A stretch of 64,000 nucleotides of DNA from CAVUWL01 sp963700105 (GTDB lineage Bacteria; Actinomycetota; Thermoleophilia; Solirubrobacterales; 70-9). The stretch is taken from positions 186,001 to 250,000 of the forward strand of contig CAVOWL010000004.1 in NCBI GenBank assembly GCA_963700105.1, given 5' to 3'. The notes beneath the pieces are model-generated. The model saw nothing but the letters and a program-made list of their open reading frames with translations, searched no databases and had not been told where the DNA came from. Below are positions 33,480 through 42,049 of the stretch, in pieces (the stretch's first letter is position 1; each line of letters starts with the position of its first letter). The position numbers and the translations under genes are program-made.

Positions 33480-34340
33480 CTACGGCGAGGCTAGCGAGCG
33501 GCTGCGGGCCGCGCTCAAGGTGTTAACCAAGAGCATGGCGATGGTCATTGGCCCAACGCCCCCCGGAACCGGGGTGACCGCCGCCGCCACCGCGGAGGCC
33601 GCCGCGAAGTCAACGTCCCCGCAGAGTCCATGCTCGGTGCGGTTCATGCCGACGTCTATGACCACCGCACCCGGCTTGATAGCGTCGACGCCAAGCAGCC
33701 CGGCAACGCCTGCGGCGGCGACCAAGACGTCGGCGCGCCGGGCGCTGGCTGCCAGCTCGCGGCTGCGCGAATGGCAAACCGTCACGGTCGCATTGGCCGC
33801 CAACAGCAGGCGGGCGAGCGGCACGCCGACCAATTTGGAGCGACCAACGACCACCGCCTCAACCCCCTCCAAGTCCACATTCTGGTGGCGCAACAGCTCC
33901 ATCACCCCCGCCGGAGTGCAGGGCACAAGGGCCGGTGTTCCGTGCGCAAGGAGGCCGGCGTTAAGGGGGGTGAGCCCGTCCACGTCCTTGCCCGGATCGA
34001 TAGAAGCCACCACCGCGTCGGGGTCGATCTGCTCGGGGAGCGGCAGCTGGACGAGAATTCCGTCGACGTCCGGGCGCAGGCCGAGCTCACCGACAAGCTC
34101 CAGGAGCTCGTTCTGCCTAGTCGAGGCCACCAGATCGTGGTGCACGGACCCAATCCCCACCTCCTCGCAGGCGCGGTGCTTGTTTCGAACGTAAAGCTGT
34201 GATGCCGGGTCTTCGCCGACGATCACGGTGGCCAGCGCCGGGGCGCGGCCAGCTTCGACCCTGAATGCAGCGACCTCGGCGCTAACCCGGGCGCGAACTC
34301 CAGCCGCCACAGCCTTGCCGTCGATGATTTGCGCCGGCAA
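33480..34340 (-). CDS. folD: Methylenetetrahydrofolate dehydrogenase/cyclohydrolase
   Basis: FolD interconverts 5,10-methylene-, methenyl- and 10-formyl-tetrahydrofolate. The 286-residue protein has the catalytic Tyr50 and Lys54 (YVRNKHRACEEVGI), DGILVQLPLPEQID, DVDGLTPLNAG, and the NADP-binding GRSKLVGVPLARLLLAANATVTVCHSRS, then DVGMNR and GGVGPMTIAMLLVNTL near the end. Length and motifs are standard. It ends 84 nt before the polyproline protein gene, and pcrA ends 4 nt upstream of its start, so pcrA-folD are probably co-transcribed. Confidence 0.97.
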   Translation of the reverse strand: MPAQIIDGKAVAAGVRARVSAEVAAFRVEAGRAPALATVIVGEDPASQLYVRNKHRACEEVGIGSVHHDLVASTRQNELLELVGELGLRPDVDGILVQLPLPEQIDPDAVVASIDPGKDVDGLTPLNAGLLAHGTPALVPCTPAGVMELLRHQNVDLEGVEAVVVGRSKLVGVPLARLLLAANATVTVCHSRSRELAASARRADVLVAAAGVAGLLGVDAIKPGAVVIDVGMNRTEHGLCGDVDFAAASAVAAAVTPVPGGVGPMTIAMLLVNTLSAARSRSLASP

Positions 34341-34344
34341 GGTG

Positions 34345-36597
34345 CTAGCGCCTTCGGATCGGCGCGTAGTCGGCCATCAGCTTTCGCTCTGAACCATCGC
34401 TTGAAAAGCGAACGACGAGGACTCCACCCGGCTCGATCGCGGTGACGACGCCATCGCCAAAGCTGGCGTGGATGACATCGTCTCCAGTTCCCAGTTCGAG
34501 TACCGGGCCGGGGTCGATCAGGTCTGCCGCGCTGTTCCCGCCGCCTGCCTCCCAACCGCCGCTCGAGCCGCTTAAAGAGCGCTCGGTCAACTCCACCGGG
34601 AGCTCGTCTATAAAACGCGAGGGAAGGTTGCGCTCAGAACGACCGAACAGGCGTCGCTCGCGGGTCCAGGTCATGTAGAGGCGCTGGCGTGCCCGCGTGA
34701 TTCCGACGTAGCAGAGCCGCCGCTCCTCCTCCTCCCCGCCCTCTTCAAGGGCGCGCATATGGGGAAAGGATCCGTCCTCGCACCCGAGGATAAAGACGGT
34801 GTCGTACTCGAGACCCTTCGCGTTGTGCAGGGTCATCAGGGTTACCAGCTCCTCCTCCTCGCGCAGGCCGTCCTGCTCGGTATAGAGGGATATCTGCTGG
34901 AGGAACTCCTCCAATGCGGAATTATCCCCCTCGCCCTCCTGGGCTCGATTGAGGTCAAACTCGGCGGCGACCCCGACCAGCTCCTCGAGGTTCTCGGCCC
35001 GGCCCTCCGCCTCGACCGTCCGCTCGGCGGCAAGGGCCTCCAGGTAGCCGCTCTCCCTGAGGACAGCCCCCAGCAGCTCGGCCACCGCGGCGGCATCGGC
35101 TCGGGCCCGCAGCGCCTCCAACATCTGATGGAAGCGCGAGACAGATCTGATCGCTGCGGCGCTCAGGCCAGGCACGTCCTCGACCCGGCCAGCGACCTCC
35201 CAAATCGGCAGCCCGGTGGTGTTCGCATAGGCCGCAATCCGCCCCTGGCTTGTGTTCCCGATCCCCCTGCGCGGTGAATTGATGACTCGGGAAAAGGAAA
35301 CCTGATCAGATGGATTGAGCAAGAGGCTGAGATAGGCAATTGCATCCTTGATCTCGGCCCGTTCGTAGAACTTCGTGCCACCGATCACCTGGTAGGGCAC
35401 CTCAAAGCGAACCAGGGTGTCCTCCAGCACCCTGCTCATCGCGTTGGTTCGATAAAAAATCGCGACCTCCGAACGCCGAACCCCCTCCTCCTCGCTGAGC
35501 CTCTCGATCTCCCCACCGATCCAGCGAGCCTCCTCGTGCTCATCGCCGAGCTCGGCAAGGCGCACCGGCTCGCCCCCGACAACCTCGGTCCAAAGCAGCT
35601 TCGGCCGGCGCTGGCGGTTGCGCTCGACAACCGCGTTCGCGGCCGAGAGGATCGTCTGCGTGGAGCGATAGTTCTGCTCCAGCTTGACCACCTGAGCCTC
35701 CGGGAAGTCCTGCTCGAAATCGAGGATGTTGCGAATATCGGCATGACGGAAGCCATAAATCGATTGGTCCTCATCACCGACGACCATCAGGTTTCCGTGG
35801 TCGGCCGAGAGTAGCTGCAGCAGCCTGTACTGGGCGTGGTTGGTGTCCTGATACTCATCGACAAGGACATAGCGAAATGTCCGCCGCCAGCGCTCGCGCA
35901 CCTGCTGGTGGAGCTCCATCACGTTGACGGTGCGGACAAGAAGGTCGTCGAAATCCATCGCATTTGCCTCGAGCATTCGCCTTTCATAAAGCCCGTAGAC
36001 CTCGGCCGCGGCTTCCTCAAAGACGCTCCCCTGGGTCTGGGCGTAGGCCGCCGCATCGAGCAACTGATTCTTTGCCCCTGAGATCTGGGAGCGAATTGCA
36101 CGCGGTGGGTAGCGCTTGGGATCAATCCCAAGCTCGGCCATGCAGCGTTTCAGCATCCGCAGGGAGTCAGGCTCATCATAGATCGTGAAACCGCGTGAGT
36201 AGCCGAGCTTCTCAGCATCCGCCCGCAGCATTCGCGCGCAAGCCGAGTGAAAGGTGGTTACCCACATTGCGCGAGCCGAACGCCCAACCAGGATCTCGAC
36301 CCGCTCGCGCATCTCGGCCGCGGCCTTGTTGGTGAAGGTAATCGCCAAGATCTCACCTGGCCTCGCCGCCCCGCTGGCCAGCAGGTAGGCGATGCGATGG
36401 GTCAATACGCGGGTCTTTCCCGACCCCGCACCCGCCAACACGAGCAACGGCCCCTCACCGTGGATCACCGCTTCGCGTTGGGGCGGGTTGAGCTCGGCGA
36501 GGAGGCGCTCGATTCGATCCGCCCCCGGCTCGGTTGGGGCGCCATCAGGGTCGATCTCAGCACCCATCTCTAGCTCTGAATCTGTCTGCAACCTCAC
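34345..36597 (-). CDS. pcrA: ATP-dependent DNA helicase PcrA/UvrD
   Basis: A superfamily 1A 3'-5' helicase of 750 residues acting in repair and in removing stalled replication or RecA filaments. The Q-motif LNPPQREAVIHGEGP precedes the Walker A at 55-62 (AGAGSGKT, Lys61); motif II is VDEYQDTNHAQ, motif III VGDEDQSIYGFRHAD, motif IV LEQNYRSTQTIL, motif V MTLHNAKGLEYDTVFI and motif VI VGITRARQRLYMTW. The C-terminus has the RNA-polymerase-binding Tudor-like segment seen in PcrA (GDDVIHASFGDGVVTAIEPGG). The GTG at 36597 follows a TATTCT box by 6 nt. Confidence 0.96.
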   Translation of the reverse strand: MRLQTDSELEMGAEIDPDGAPTEPGADRIERLLAELNPPQREAVIHGEGPLLVLAGAGSGKTRVLTHRIAYLLASGAARPGEILAITFTNKAAAEMRERVEILVGRSARAMWVTTFHSACARMLRADAEKLGYSRGFTIYDEPDSLRMLKRCMAELGIDPKRYPPRAIRSQISGAKNQLLDAAAYAQTQGSVFEEAAAEVYGLYERRMLEANAMDFDDLLVRTVNVMELHQQVRERWRRTFRYVLVDEYQDTNHAQYRLLQLLSADHGNLMVVGDEDQSIYGFRHADIRNILDFEQDFPEAQVVKLEQNYRSTQTILSAANAVVERNRQRRPKLLWTEVVGGEPVRLAELGDEHEEARWIGGEIERLSEEEGVRRSEVAIFYRTNAMSRVLEDTLVRFEVPYQVIGGTKFYERAEIKDAIAYLSLLLNPSDQVSFSRVINSPRRGIGNTSQGRIAAYANTTGLPIWEVAGRVEDVPGLSAAAIRSVSRFHQMLEALRARADAAAVAELLGAVLRESGYLEALAAERTVEAEGRAENLEELVGVAAEFDLNRAQEGEGDNSALEEFLQQISLYTEQDGLREEEELVTLMTLHNAKGLEYDTVFILGCEDGSFPHMRALEEGGEEEERRLCYVGITRARQRLYMTWTRERRLFGRSERNLPSRFIDELPVELTERSLSGSSGGWEAGGGNSAADLIDPGPVLELGTGDDVIHASFGDGVVTAIEPGGVLVVRFSSDGSERKLMADYAPIRRR

Positions 36598-36603
36598 AGA
36601 GCG

Positions 36604-36609
36604 AGAATA
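36604..36609 (-). promoter_or_regulatory. -10 box TATTCT of pcrA
   Basis: TATTCT on the minus strand lies 6 nt before the GTG start at 36597, with no Shine-Dalgarno between, suggesting a leaderless pcrA mRNA. Confidence 0.4.
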
Positions 36610-36645
36610 AAGGGGGCCGCGGCCGGTCCGCGGGCGCTCAGGACA

Positions 36646-37380
36646 TCAGCCCCCGGCGGAGGACCGGCCGGTACGGGAAGGTGGCGTGCCCTCGCCCGCG
36701 CTCGGCAGCTCGTTGTCCCCGTCGAGGTGGGCGAGCCGACGCTCCAGATCAGCAATTCGCTCCGAGAGCCCGCGGATTGCCTCCGCGATCGGGTTGGGGA
36801 GGTGGATCCAATCGGCGTCGGCGCCCTCGAGCGGCCTTCCCTCGACCCTGACGGCGTGGCCGGGATTTCCGACCACGGTCGCGCGGGCTGGAACGTCCTC
36901 GACCACAACGGTGTTGGCGCCAATCTTTGCTCCTTCGCCGACCGAGATCGGACCCAGCAGCTTGGCGCCCGATCCGACCGTAACGTTGTCGCCGAGGGTG
37001 GGGTGTCGCTTGCCTGGTTGAAAGCCCGTACCGCCCAGAGTGACCCCTTGATAGAGGGTCACCCGATCACCGATCACAGCGGTCTCACCGATCACAACTC
37101 CGGAGCCATGGTCGATAAAGAACTGGGCCCCAATCTCAGCGGCCGGGTGGATCTCAACGCCGGTGATCGCCCGCGCCAGATAGGCAAGCGCCCGCGGTGC
37201 CAGGGGAGCCCCGATCTCGCCCAGTGCGTGGGCAACCCGATGGGCGAGCAGGGCCTGCACCCCGGCCCAGCTTGCCAAAATCTCGAAGCTGGACACCCCC
37301 CGCGCCGCCGGGTCGCGCTCTCGCGCAGCGGCGACATCGGAGCGAATCTCGCCCAGAACTCGGGTCAAAGCGCTCGCCAT
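36646..37380 (-). CDS. cysE: Serine O-acetyltransferase
   Basis: CysE makes O-acetylserine, the acceptor for CysK. From ATG 37380 it has 244 residues: an N-terminal helical part (RVLGEIRSDVAAARERDPAARG), the catalytic motifs IDHGSGVVIGETAVIGD and TLGGTGFQPGKRHPTLGDNV, and left-handed beta-helix hexapeptide repeats up to GNPGHAVRVEGR. A C-terminal coiled segment (LSERIADLERRLAHLDGD) follows, longer than in many homologs. The ATG shares one base with the cysK stop (TGATG); an ORF to 37491 overlaps cysK and is not used. Confidence 0.95.
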   Translation of the reverse strand: MASALTRVLGEIRSDVAAARERDPAARGVSSFEILASWAGVQALLAHRVAHALGEIGAPLAPRALAYLARAITGVEIHPAAEIGAQFFIDHGSGVVIGETAVIGDRVTLYQGVTLGGTGFQPGKRHPTLGDNVTVGSGAKLLGPISVGEGAKIGANTVVVEDVPARATVVGNPGHAVRVEGRPLEGADADWIHLPNPIAEAIRGLSERIADLERRLAHLDGDNELPSAGEGTPPSRTGRSSAGG

Positions 37381-38303
37381 CAGGGGTAAAAGAATGGCAG
37401 GGACACGTAGCGCTCCCCGGAGTCGCAGACAATCGTCACCACCCGCTTGCCCACCATCTCGCTGCGCCCGGCAACCCGCAGGGCCGCGCACAGGTTTGCC
37501 CCGGCGGAGATTCCGGCAAGGATTCCCTCGCGCTGGGCAGCGAGGCGGGCCATCTCCAATGCCTCCTCATCAGAAATTGTGATCACCTCATCGATCACGG
37601 AGCGATCCAAGACGGCCGGAACAAAGCCGGCGCCAATGCCCTGAATCTTGTGCGGACCGGCCGGCGCACCTGAGAGCACCGCCGAAGTGGCTGGCTCAAC
37701 GGCAACCACCAGCGCCTCGGGTGCACGCTCCTTCAGCATCCTCCCCACCCCGGTGATCGTCCCGCCGGTCCCAACGCCTGCCACGAAGGCCCCGACCTCG
37801 CCGTCGGTGTCCCGCCAAATCTCCTCGGCGGTTACCCGCCGGTGGATCTCCGGGTTGGCCGGATTTGAGAATTGCTGAGGCATGAATCCCTTGCGCTGCT
37901 CGCAGATAGCCTCGGCGAGCTCAACCGCCTCGGTCATCCCGCCCAGCGACGGTGTTTCGCGCACCTTTGCTCCGTAGGCTCGCAGCAGCTTGGAGCGCTC
38001 GCGACTCATTCCCTCCGGGAGGGTGAGGATCAGCTCATATCCACGTGCGGCGCAGACCATCGCCAGCGCGATGCCGGTATTGCCGCTGGTTGGCTCGACG
38101 ATCAGCGAGCTGCCCGGCTCGATCAGACCCTGATCTTCAGCGGCGTCGATCATCGCCACCCCGATTCGGTCCTTCACCGAGCCACCGGGATTTAGGTACT
38201 CGAGCTTGGCGCATACTTCAGCTCCAAGTCCCTCCCCCAATCGCAGCATTGACACCAGCGGCGTGTTGCCGACAACCGCGGAGGCCTCGGCGCCAGATCG
38301 CAT
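37380..38303 (-). CDS. cysK: Cysteine synthase (O-acetylserine sulfhydrylase)
   Basis: CysK joins O-acetylserine and sulfide to form cysteine with pyridoxal phosphate. The 307 residues show the PLP lysine Lys44 in NPGGSVKDRIG, the substrate loop EPTSGNTGIALA, the phosphate-binding VAGVGTGGTITGVGRML and the C-terminal AGISAGANLCAAL. The ATG at 38303 has GAGGAG 9 nt upstream. A 15-residue upstream reading frame from 38350 ends in TGATG, overlapping this start. cysK and cysE form a tightly coupled two-gene operon. Confidence 0.96.
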   Translation of the reverse strand: MRSGAEASAVVGNTPLVSMLRLGEGLGAEVCAKLEYLNPGGSVKDRIGVAMIDAAEDQGLIEPGSSLIVEPTSGNTGIALAMVCAARGYELILTLPEGMSRERSKLLRAYGAKVRETPSLGGMTEAVELAEAICEQRKGFMPQQFSNPANPEIHRRVTAEEIWRDTDGEVGAFVAGVGTGGTITGVGRMLKERAPEALVVAVEPATSAVLSGAPAGPHKIQGIGAGFVPAVLDRSVIDEVITISDEEALEMARLAAQREGILAGISAGANLCAALRVAGRSEMVGKRVVTIVCDSGERYVSLPFFYP

Positions 38304-38489
38304 CAGGCCGGACTCCTCAACAGGATCAGCATCCGCCCCACTCTATTCATGGCCGGCACGGGCCTTGGGTGGACTCCAAGCCCATTGAAGGAGGTCCGAG
38401 GGAGGTGAACCGGCACTCCGGTTGCGCTGGTCGAGGCAGATTTGGGGTGATCGGGCGTGTGGGTCCGCAACGGCAGCGCAGATGACGCC

Positions 38490-38807
38490 CTATGACCGAT
38501 CGGAAGTCCGAGCTCGAGCCACCAAGGCCCCCCCGAGCACCAAGCCGCCGACCGCTAACACGGCGACGGCCACCGGCATCGAACCGCCCACCAGGGCGAC
38601 CAGAATCGCCACCAAGACAAGGGCAACAAATGCTCCGCGACCGTTTCTGGACAGCGGAACCTCAGAGATTCCAGGCCGCTCGATGCGATCGTCGCCTCTC
38701 ACCAAACCTATATCGGCACTGCGGATGCGCCCTTTAGCCAAGCCACCAAATGCGGCGATTGTCCAAACCCCCGAGCCGTCCGCTGCATACACCCGGCGTA
38801 CATGCAT
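38490..38807 (-). CDS. Putative small membrane protein
   Basis: A 105-residue reading frame from ATG 38807 (a TTG at 38831 is an alternative start). The N-terminal half is polar (MHVRRVYAADGSGVWTIAA); the C-terminal half has two hydrophobic spans (FVALVLVAILVALVGG and VAVAVLAVGGLVLGGALVA) ending ARARTSDRS. The amphipathic layout looks like a real membrane protein, but there is no Shine-Dalgarno, no conserved motif I recognise and no operon partner. The flanking 38304-38489 and 38832-39015 stretches hold nothing else convincing. Confidence 0.45.
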   Translation of the reverse strand: MHVRRVYAADGSGVWTIAAFGGLAKGRIRSADIGLVRGDDRIERPGISEVPLSRNGRGAFVALVLVAILVALVGGSMPVAVAVLAVGGLVLGGALVARARTSDRS

Positions 38808-39015
38808 GGCTGGCTGCTGATGGGGGATCAAACCATGTCCGTGCTGCGACGCGGCGGCGCCTGTTTAGGGACCTTTGTCGATGTGCCCTCGGCGGCTCCG
38901 GCGAACCCACATTCATCGGCGAGCGCCGCTGGAGCACAGGCAGGGATGCCCCCTGCGGGCGCCGATTGCTCGGCCTCAGACGGAGCCCTCGATATCCACC
39001 ACCTCGTCGGTATCC

Positions 39016-39903
39016 CTAGCGGGACCCAGCGTGGCGCTCGAGCAAGTGCCGAATGACCCCATCTTCGTCGTTTGATCCAACCAGCTCGGTGGCGCTCGCC
39101 AGGACGCGCGGATGAGCGTTTGCCGGGGCAATGCGGTGCGTCGCGGCTGCAAACAGGCCAAGGTCGTTTAGGTGGTCCCCGCAAGCGATAACTTCAGCAT
39201 CTGAAATCCCACACGCCTCGAGGAGGACGGGAACCGCGGCCCCCTTTTCAGCGGCCCGATTCTGGATCGTGATTTCGCTCCAGCCAGGCCGATACACGTT
39301 GCCGGAGCCGTGGACCGTCGCTCCCACCCCGAGTCTGCGGCGCAATCGGTCACTCAATGCGGCTGCGTCTTTGTCCGGAGTGAATGTGGTGATCTGCGCC
39401 ACCTCCTCTGACGCGGCGATCGCCAGGAGGTCCTCGCAGGGGCTCAGCCGCGGGTCGCGGTGTCTCCTCTTCTCCTCTATGTACCAGCTGATCGAATCAT
39501 TGCTGCGGGCGCCGAAGTGGACCCGGTCTCCGCGTCCGTCCCAGCTCGAAATGACTGGGTCGACCCCGGTCGAGAGGATCAGCCCGACCGCGGCACATGC
39601 GTCCTGGGCGGAAAGAACCCAGCTGGCCAGGTGGCGGCCGGTTTGAAGCTCCGAAATAAATGCGCCGTTTAGCTCGATCACTGGAAGCTGCAGCCGAATC
39701 CCGGCCAGCAGCTGGCGCATTCCCGCCGTGCCCCGGGCGCTGGCAAATGTAAGGAAGACTCCGCGGTCGATCAAGCGGTTGATGCCGTCTCGTGCAAACT
39801 CGCTGAGGGTCGCATCGGAGCGCAGGAGCGTCCCGTCCAGATCGCAGATGTAGATCGGAGGTCCGGGTCCCAAGGGCGCATCATGTCGTCTCGGACGTCT
39901 CAT
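39016..39903 (-). CDS. HAD-superfamily hydrolase, Cof/IIB type
   Basis: A sugar-phosphate-phosphatase-like HAD enzyme of 295 residues from ATG 39903 (GGGAG just upstream; a GTG at 39912 is an alternative). Motif I is ICDLDGTLLRSD, whose two Asp residues are nucleophile and acid, motif II FASARG, and motif IV GDHLNDLGLFAAA. Between motifs II and III sits a type IIB cap domain, as in Cof, YbiV and YidA. These enzymes dephosphorylate sugar phosphates or FMN-like compounds with loose specificity. No neighbour indicates the substrate. Confidence 0.88.
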   Translation of the reverse strand: MRRPRRHDAPLGPGPPIYICDLDGTLLRSDATLSEFARDGINRLIDRGVFLTFASARGTAGMRQLLAGIRLQLPVIELNGAFISELQTGRHLASWVLSAQDACAAVGLILSTGVDPVISSWDGRGDRVHFGARSNDSISWYIEEKRRHRDPRLSPCEDLLAIAASEEVAQITTFTPDKDAAALSDRLRRRLGVGATVHGSGNVYRPGWSEITIQNRAAEKGAAVPVLLEACGISDAEVIACGDHLNDLGLFAAATHRIAPANAHPRVLASATELVGSNDEDGVIRHLLERHAGSR

Positions 39904-40094
39904 TTCTCCCACCCCGCGCCGGCCCGTGGCGAAGTGCGGATTAGCTCATTTGTAGGCACGATCTTCGCACCGGCCAACGCCCCGACCTGGATGCGCTGCC
40001 GATAGCGAGCTGGGTTGACGAATCGGCACCCGGTCAAACTCCGCGCGGCAGCGATCTGCGTCAACCGCGGCCGAGTGCGCTGGCCAAGCCGCAG

Positions 40095-40100
40095 TAGGAT
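40095..40100 (+). promoter_or_regulatory. -10 box TAGGAT of the secreted protein gene
   Basis: TAGGAT lies 8 nt before the ATG at 40109, the same box and spacing as upstream of the nfo remnant (45553-45558). Confidence 0.4.
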
Positions 40101-40108
40101 TAGCCGGG

Positions 40109-40798
40109 ATGAGACAGACAGGGTCCTCGATGGTCCGGGCGAGATTGGCGTTCACCTTCGTCTGGATCGTCGCCGCGTTCACGGTCTCCGTTTCCAGCGC
40201 TTCGGCCAAGCTGACACTGCCCGCTGTCCCGAAGTGCTCGCGGTTCTCGACCGGCAAGATCAGCTCGCTGCTGCAGGTTGGTCCTCTGCACCTGGTCCAC
40301 ACGCTCGTCCACGGAACCTCGTGCACCTACTACGGGGTCAGCGCCGCGCGGGCAGCCGCGCTGACGACCACGGCGGTGCCCTACCAACAGATCAAGTATG
40401 TCCCCTCACTCTCGATCTCCATCGAGCCGACCACGAAGACCCTGTTTAATTTGCAAAAGGGGCTGGTGAGCCGCGATGCCAACAATCAAGAACTCGACTT
40501 CGGCGCCGTCGGCACAAAGCTTCGATTGGGAAGCCAGGAGTACTTCTACAGCGGCAATCAGACCTCGCAAGGGCAGCTGCACTGCGAATCCGAAATCTTG
40601 TACAACAACTGGGTTGGGCCGCCGAGCTGCGTCGGGGAGCCACCGCTGCAGAAGGTTGGGGTGCTCGCCTGGATCGGGGGGAGCAGGGGGATCGGAAAGA
40701 TGGTTAACGTGGCGGCTGCGGCGCAGGCGGGATTGACCCACCTGTCGCTCTCCCACACTCTGGAGCTCGCAAAGGAGAGCAGCACCGGGGCGCTTTAA
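40109..40798 (+). CDS. Secreted protein of unknown function
   Basis: A 229-residue exported protein. The signal peptide runs to about residue 33 (basic MVRARLAF, hydrophobic FVWIVAAFTVSVSS, cleavage after ASA). The mature part has four cysteines (PKCSRF, TSCTYYGV, LHCES, PSCVGE) that could form two disulfides and a C-terminal segment with IGKMVNVAAAAQAGLTHLSLSHTLELA. I do not recognise a domain. It is transcribed alone; TAGGAT lies 8 nt upstream of the ATG. It is convergent with the Rrf2 regulator, with 122 nt between stops holding no clear terminator. Confidence 0.75.
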   Translation: MRQTGSSMVRARLAFTFVWIVAAFTVSVSSASAKLTLPAVPKCSRFSTGKISSLLQVGPLHLVHTLVHGTSCTYYGVSAARAAALTTTAVPYQQIKYVPSLSISIEPTTKTLFNLQKGLVSRDANNQELDFGAVGTKLRLGSQEYFYSGNQTSQGQLHCESEILYNNWVGPPSCVGEPPLQKVGVLAWIGGSRGIGKMVNVAAAAQAGLTHLSLSHTLELAKESSTGAL

Positions 40799-40920
40799 CG
40801 GTTAGCCCCCAACCAGGCTCGCCCGGGCAAGCCCCTGGCATTCGGGCCGGCCGCGGCTTCAGACCCAGGAGCTGGCGCGCGTTGCCGGCTTGCTTGAGAA
40901 CAAGCGCCCAAGGCAATGTC

Positions 40921-41319
40921 CTAGATGAAATACATGCCCGAGCCTGCCTCCGCTGCCTCACGGCGCGCGACTTCTGCGATTGATGTCTGACCGAAAACCT
41001 TACGCAGGGAGGTCACACCCTCCGCCCATATTCCTCCCGCCTCATCAGCCTCTTGGCCGATCTTTCCATCGAGCGCCTGAACGACCTCCAAGACGGTGAT
41101 CTCATCCGCTGGGCGGGCGAGCGTGTAGCCCCCTCGCATGCCTCGGTGACTGCTGAGCAGACCCGCCCTGCGCAGGGTGGAGAAAAGCTGCTCGAGGAAT
41201 TGGTCGGGGATGTCGCGGCGCTCTGCCAACTCTTTGATCGGCACCGGACGATCCCCCGAGCGGGCCAGCTCGGCAAGGGCAACGACCGCGTAGCGAGACT
41301 TCGAGGTGATCGAGATCAC
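40921..41319 (-). CDS. Rrf2-family transcriptional regulator
   Basis: A 132-residue winged-helix regulator. With GTG at 41319 it begins MISITSKSRYAVVALAELAR, the exact Rrf2 N-terminus, followed by the recognition-helix region ELAERRDIPDQFLEQLFSTLRRAGLL, the wing SHRGMRGGYTLARPADEITVLEVVQALDG, and a C-terminal dimerisation helix ending SGMYFI. It has no cysteine, so it cannot bind an Fe-S cluster as IscR and NsrR do; a CymR-like or other signal is more likely. TAGAAA lies 7 nt upstream. It is divergent from the response-regulator gene and its target is unknown. Confidence 0.85.
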   Translation of the reverse strand: MISITSKSRYAVVALAELARSGDRPVPIKELAERRDIPDQFLEQLFSTLRRAGLLSSHRGMRGGYTLARPADEITVLEVVQALDGKIGQEADEAGGIWAEGVTSLRKVFGQTSIAEVARREAAEAGSGMYFI

Positions 41320-42049
41320 GCCTTTGTTTCTACCGCACGAACCGGACCAGGCTCGGTTAGGATCGATCGCCAGGGCTCCGCTCGTCGCAGGAGCCGAACC
41401 CGGACCAATCAGATCGGAAGCAGTCCTGAGCGAGCGCCCACACTGCCTTGTGGTCGACAGCCACCCACTAGTCCGGCTCGCTATGCGCGGAGTACTGGAG
41501 GGTCGCTTCGACGTCGATGAGTCATCAACGCGCGAGGAGGCGCTCGAACTCATTGATCAAATCGGCAATTTCGACGTCGCGATAGTGGACATGCGATGGC
41601 AGGCCAATAAGGGCGCCGCGCCGACCCTGAGCGGCAACGAGGCAATCCGCGCGCTTCGCCGTCGCAGCCCGAGCCTGGGAATCGTCGCCTACGGCGAAAA
41701 GGCCGAGCGCCAGACCGCAACTGCTGCGATGCAGGCTGGCGCTAGCGCCTACCTCGCCCGAACCGCCCAGGCAAGCATCCTCAGCGAGGCGGCCGAGGCA
41801 GCCCTGGCCCAGGAGACCTTCATCGATCCTGCCGTTCCGCCCCGGGGCAGCCGCGGCAAACTGACCCGCCGTCAGCGCCAGATCATCCAGTGCCTCGCTG
41901 ACGGCGCCTCCACAACCGGCGCGGCCCGCGAGCTCGACCTCAGCGAGGAGACGGTCAAGACCCATACCAAGAACATCATGGCCCGCCTCGGCGCTCGCAA
42001 CCGCACCCACGCGGTGGCGATCGCAATGCGCGAGTCGCTGATCGACTAG
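41306..42049 (+). CDS. LuxR/NarL-type response regulator with atypical receiver
   Basis: An orphan two-domain regulator. The receiver starts near CLVVDSHPLVRLAMRGVL, with the likely phosphoacceptor Asp95 in VAIVDMRW (numbered from 41306). The usual Thr/Ser switch position reads Tyr (IVAYGEK) and the conserved Lys reads Arg152 (AYLAR), so phosphorylation signalling may be altered or lost. The C-terminal LuxR helix-turn-helix is intact (LTRRQRQIIQCLADG, LSEETVKTHTKNIMARLGARNRTHAV). The GTG at 41306 overlaps the divergent Rrf2 start, so the true start is probably later (TTG 41321, or a CTG near 41426). No histidine kinase is adjacent. The 3' end overlaps the convergent HD/HDOD-LuxR gene by 4 nt. 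Confidence 0.82.
   Translation: MIEITPLFLPHEPDQARLGSIARAPLVAGAEPGPIRSEAVLSERPHCLVVDSHPLVRLAMRGVLEGRFDVDESSTREEALELIDQIGNFDVAIVDMRWQANKGAAPTLSGNEAIRALRRRSPSLGIVAYGEKAERQTATAAMQAGASAYLARTAQASILSEAAEAALAQETFIDPAVPPRGSRGKLTRRQRQIIQCLADGASTTGAARELDLSEETVKTHTKNIMARLGARNRTHAVAIAMRESLID

Noticed and set aside
38802..39056. 84-codon plus-strand frame
   Set aside because: It overlaps the ends of two genes on the other strand and has Ala/Ser/Pro-rich low complexity without motifs.
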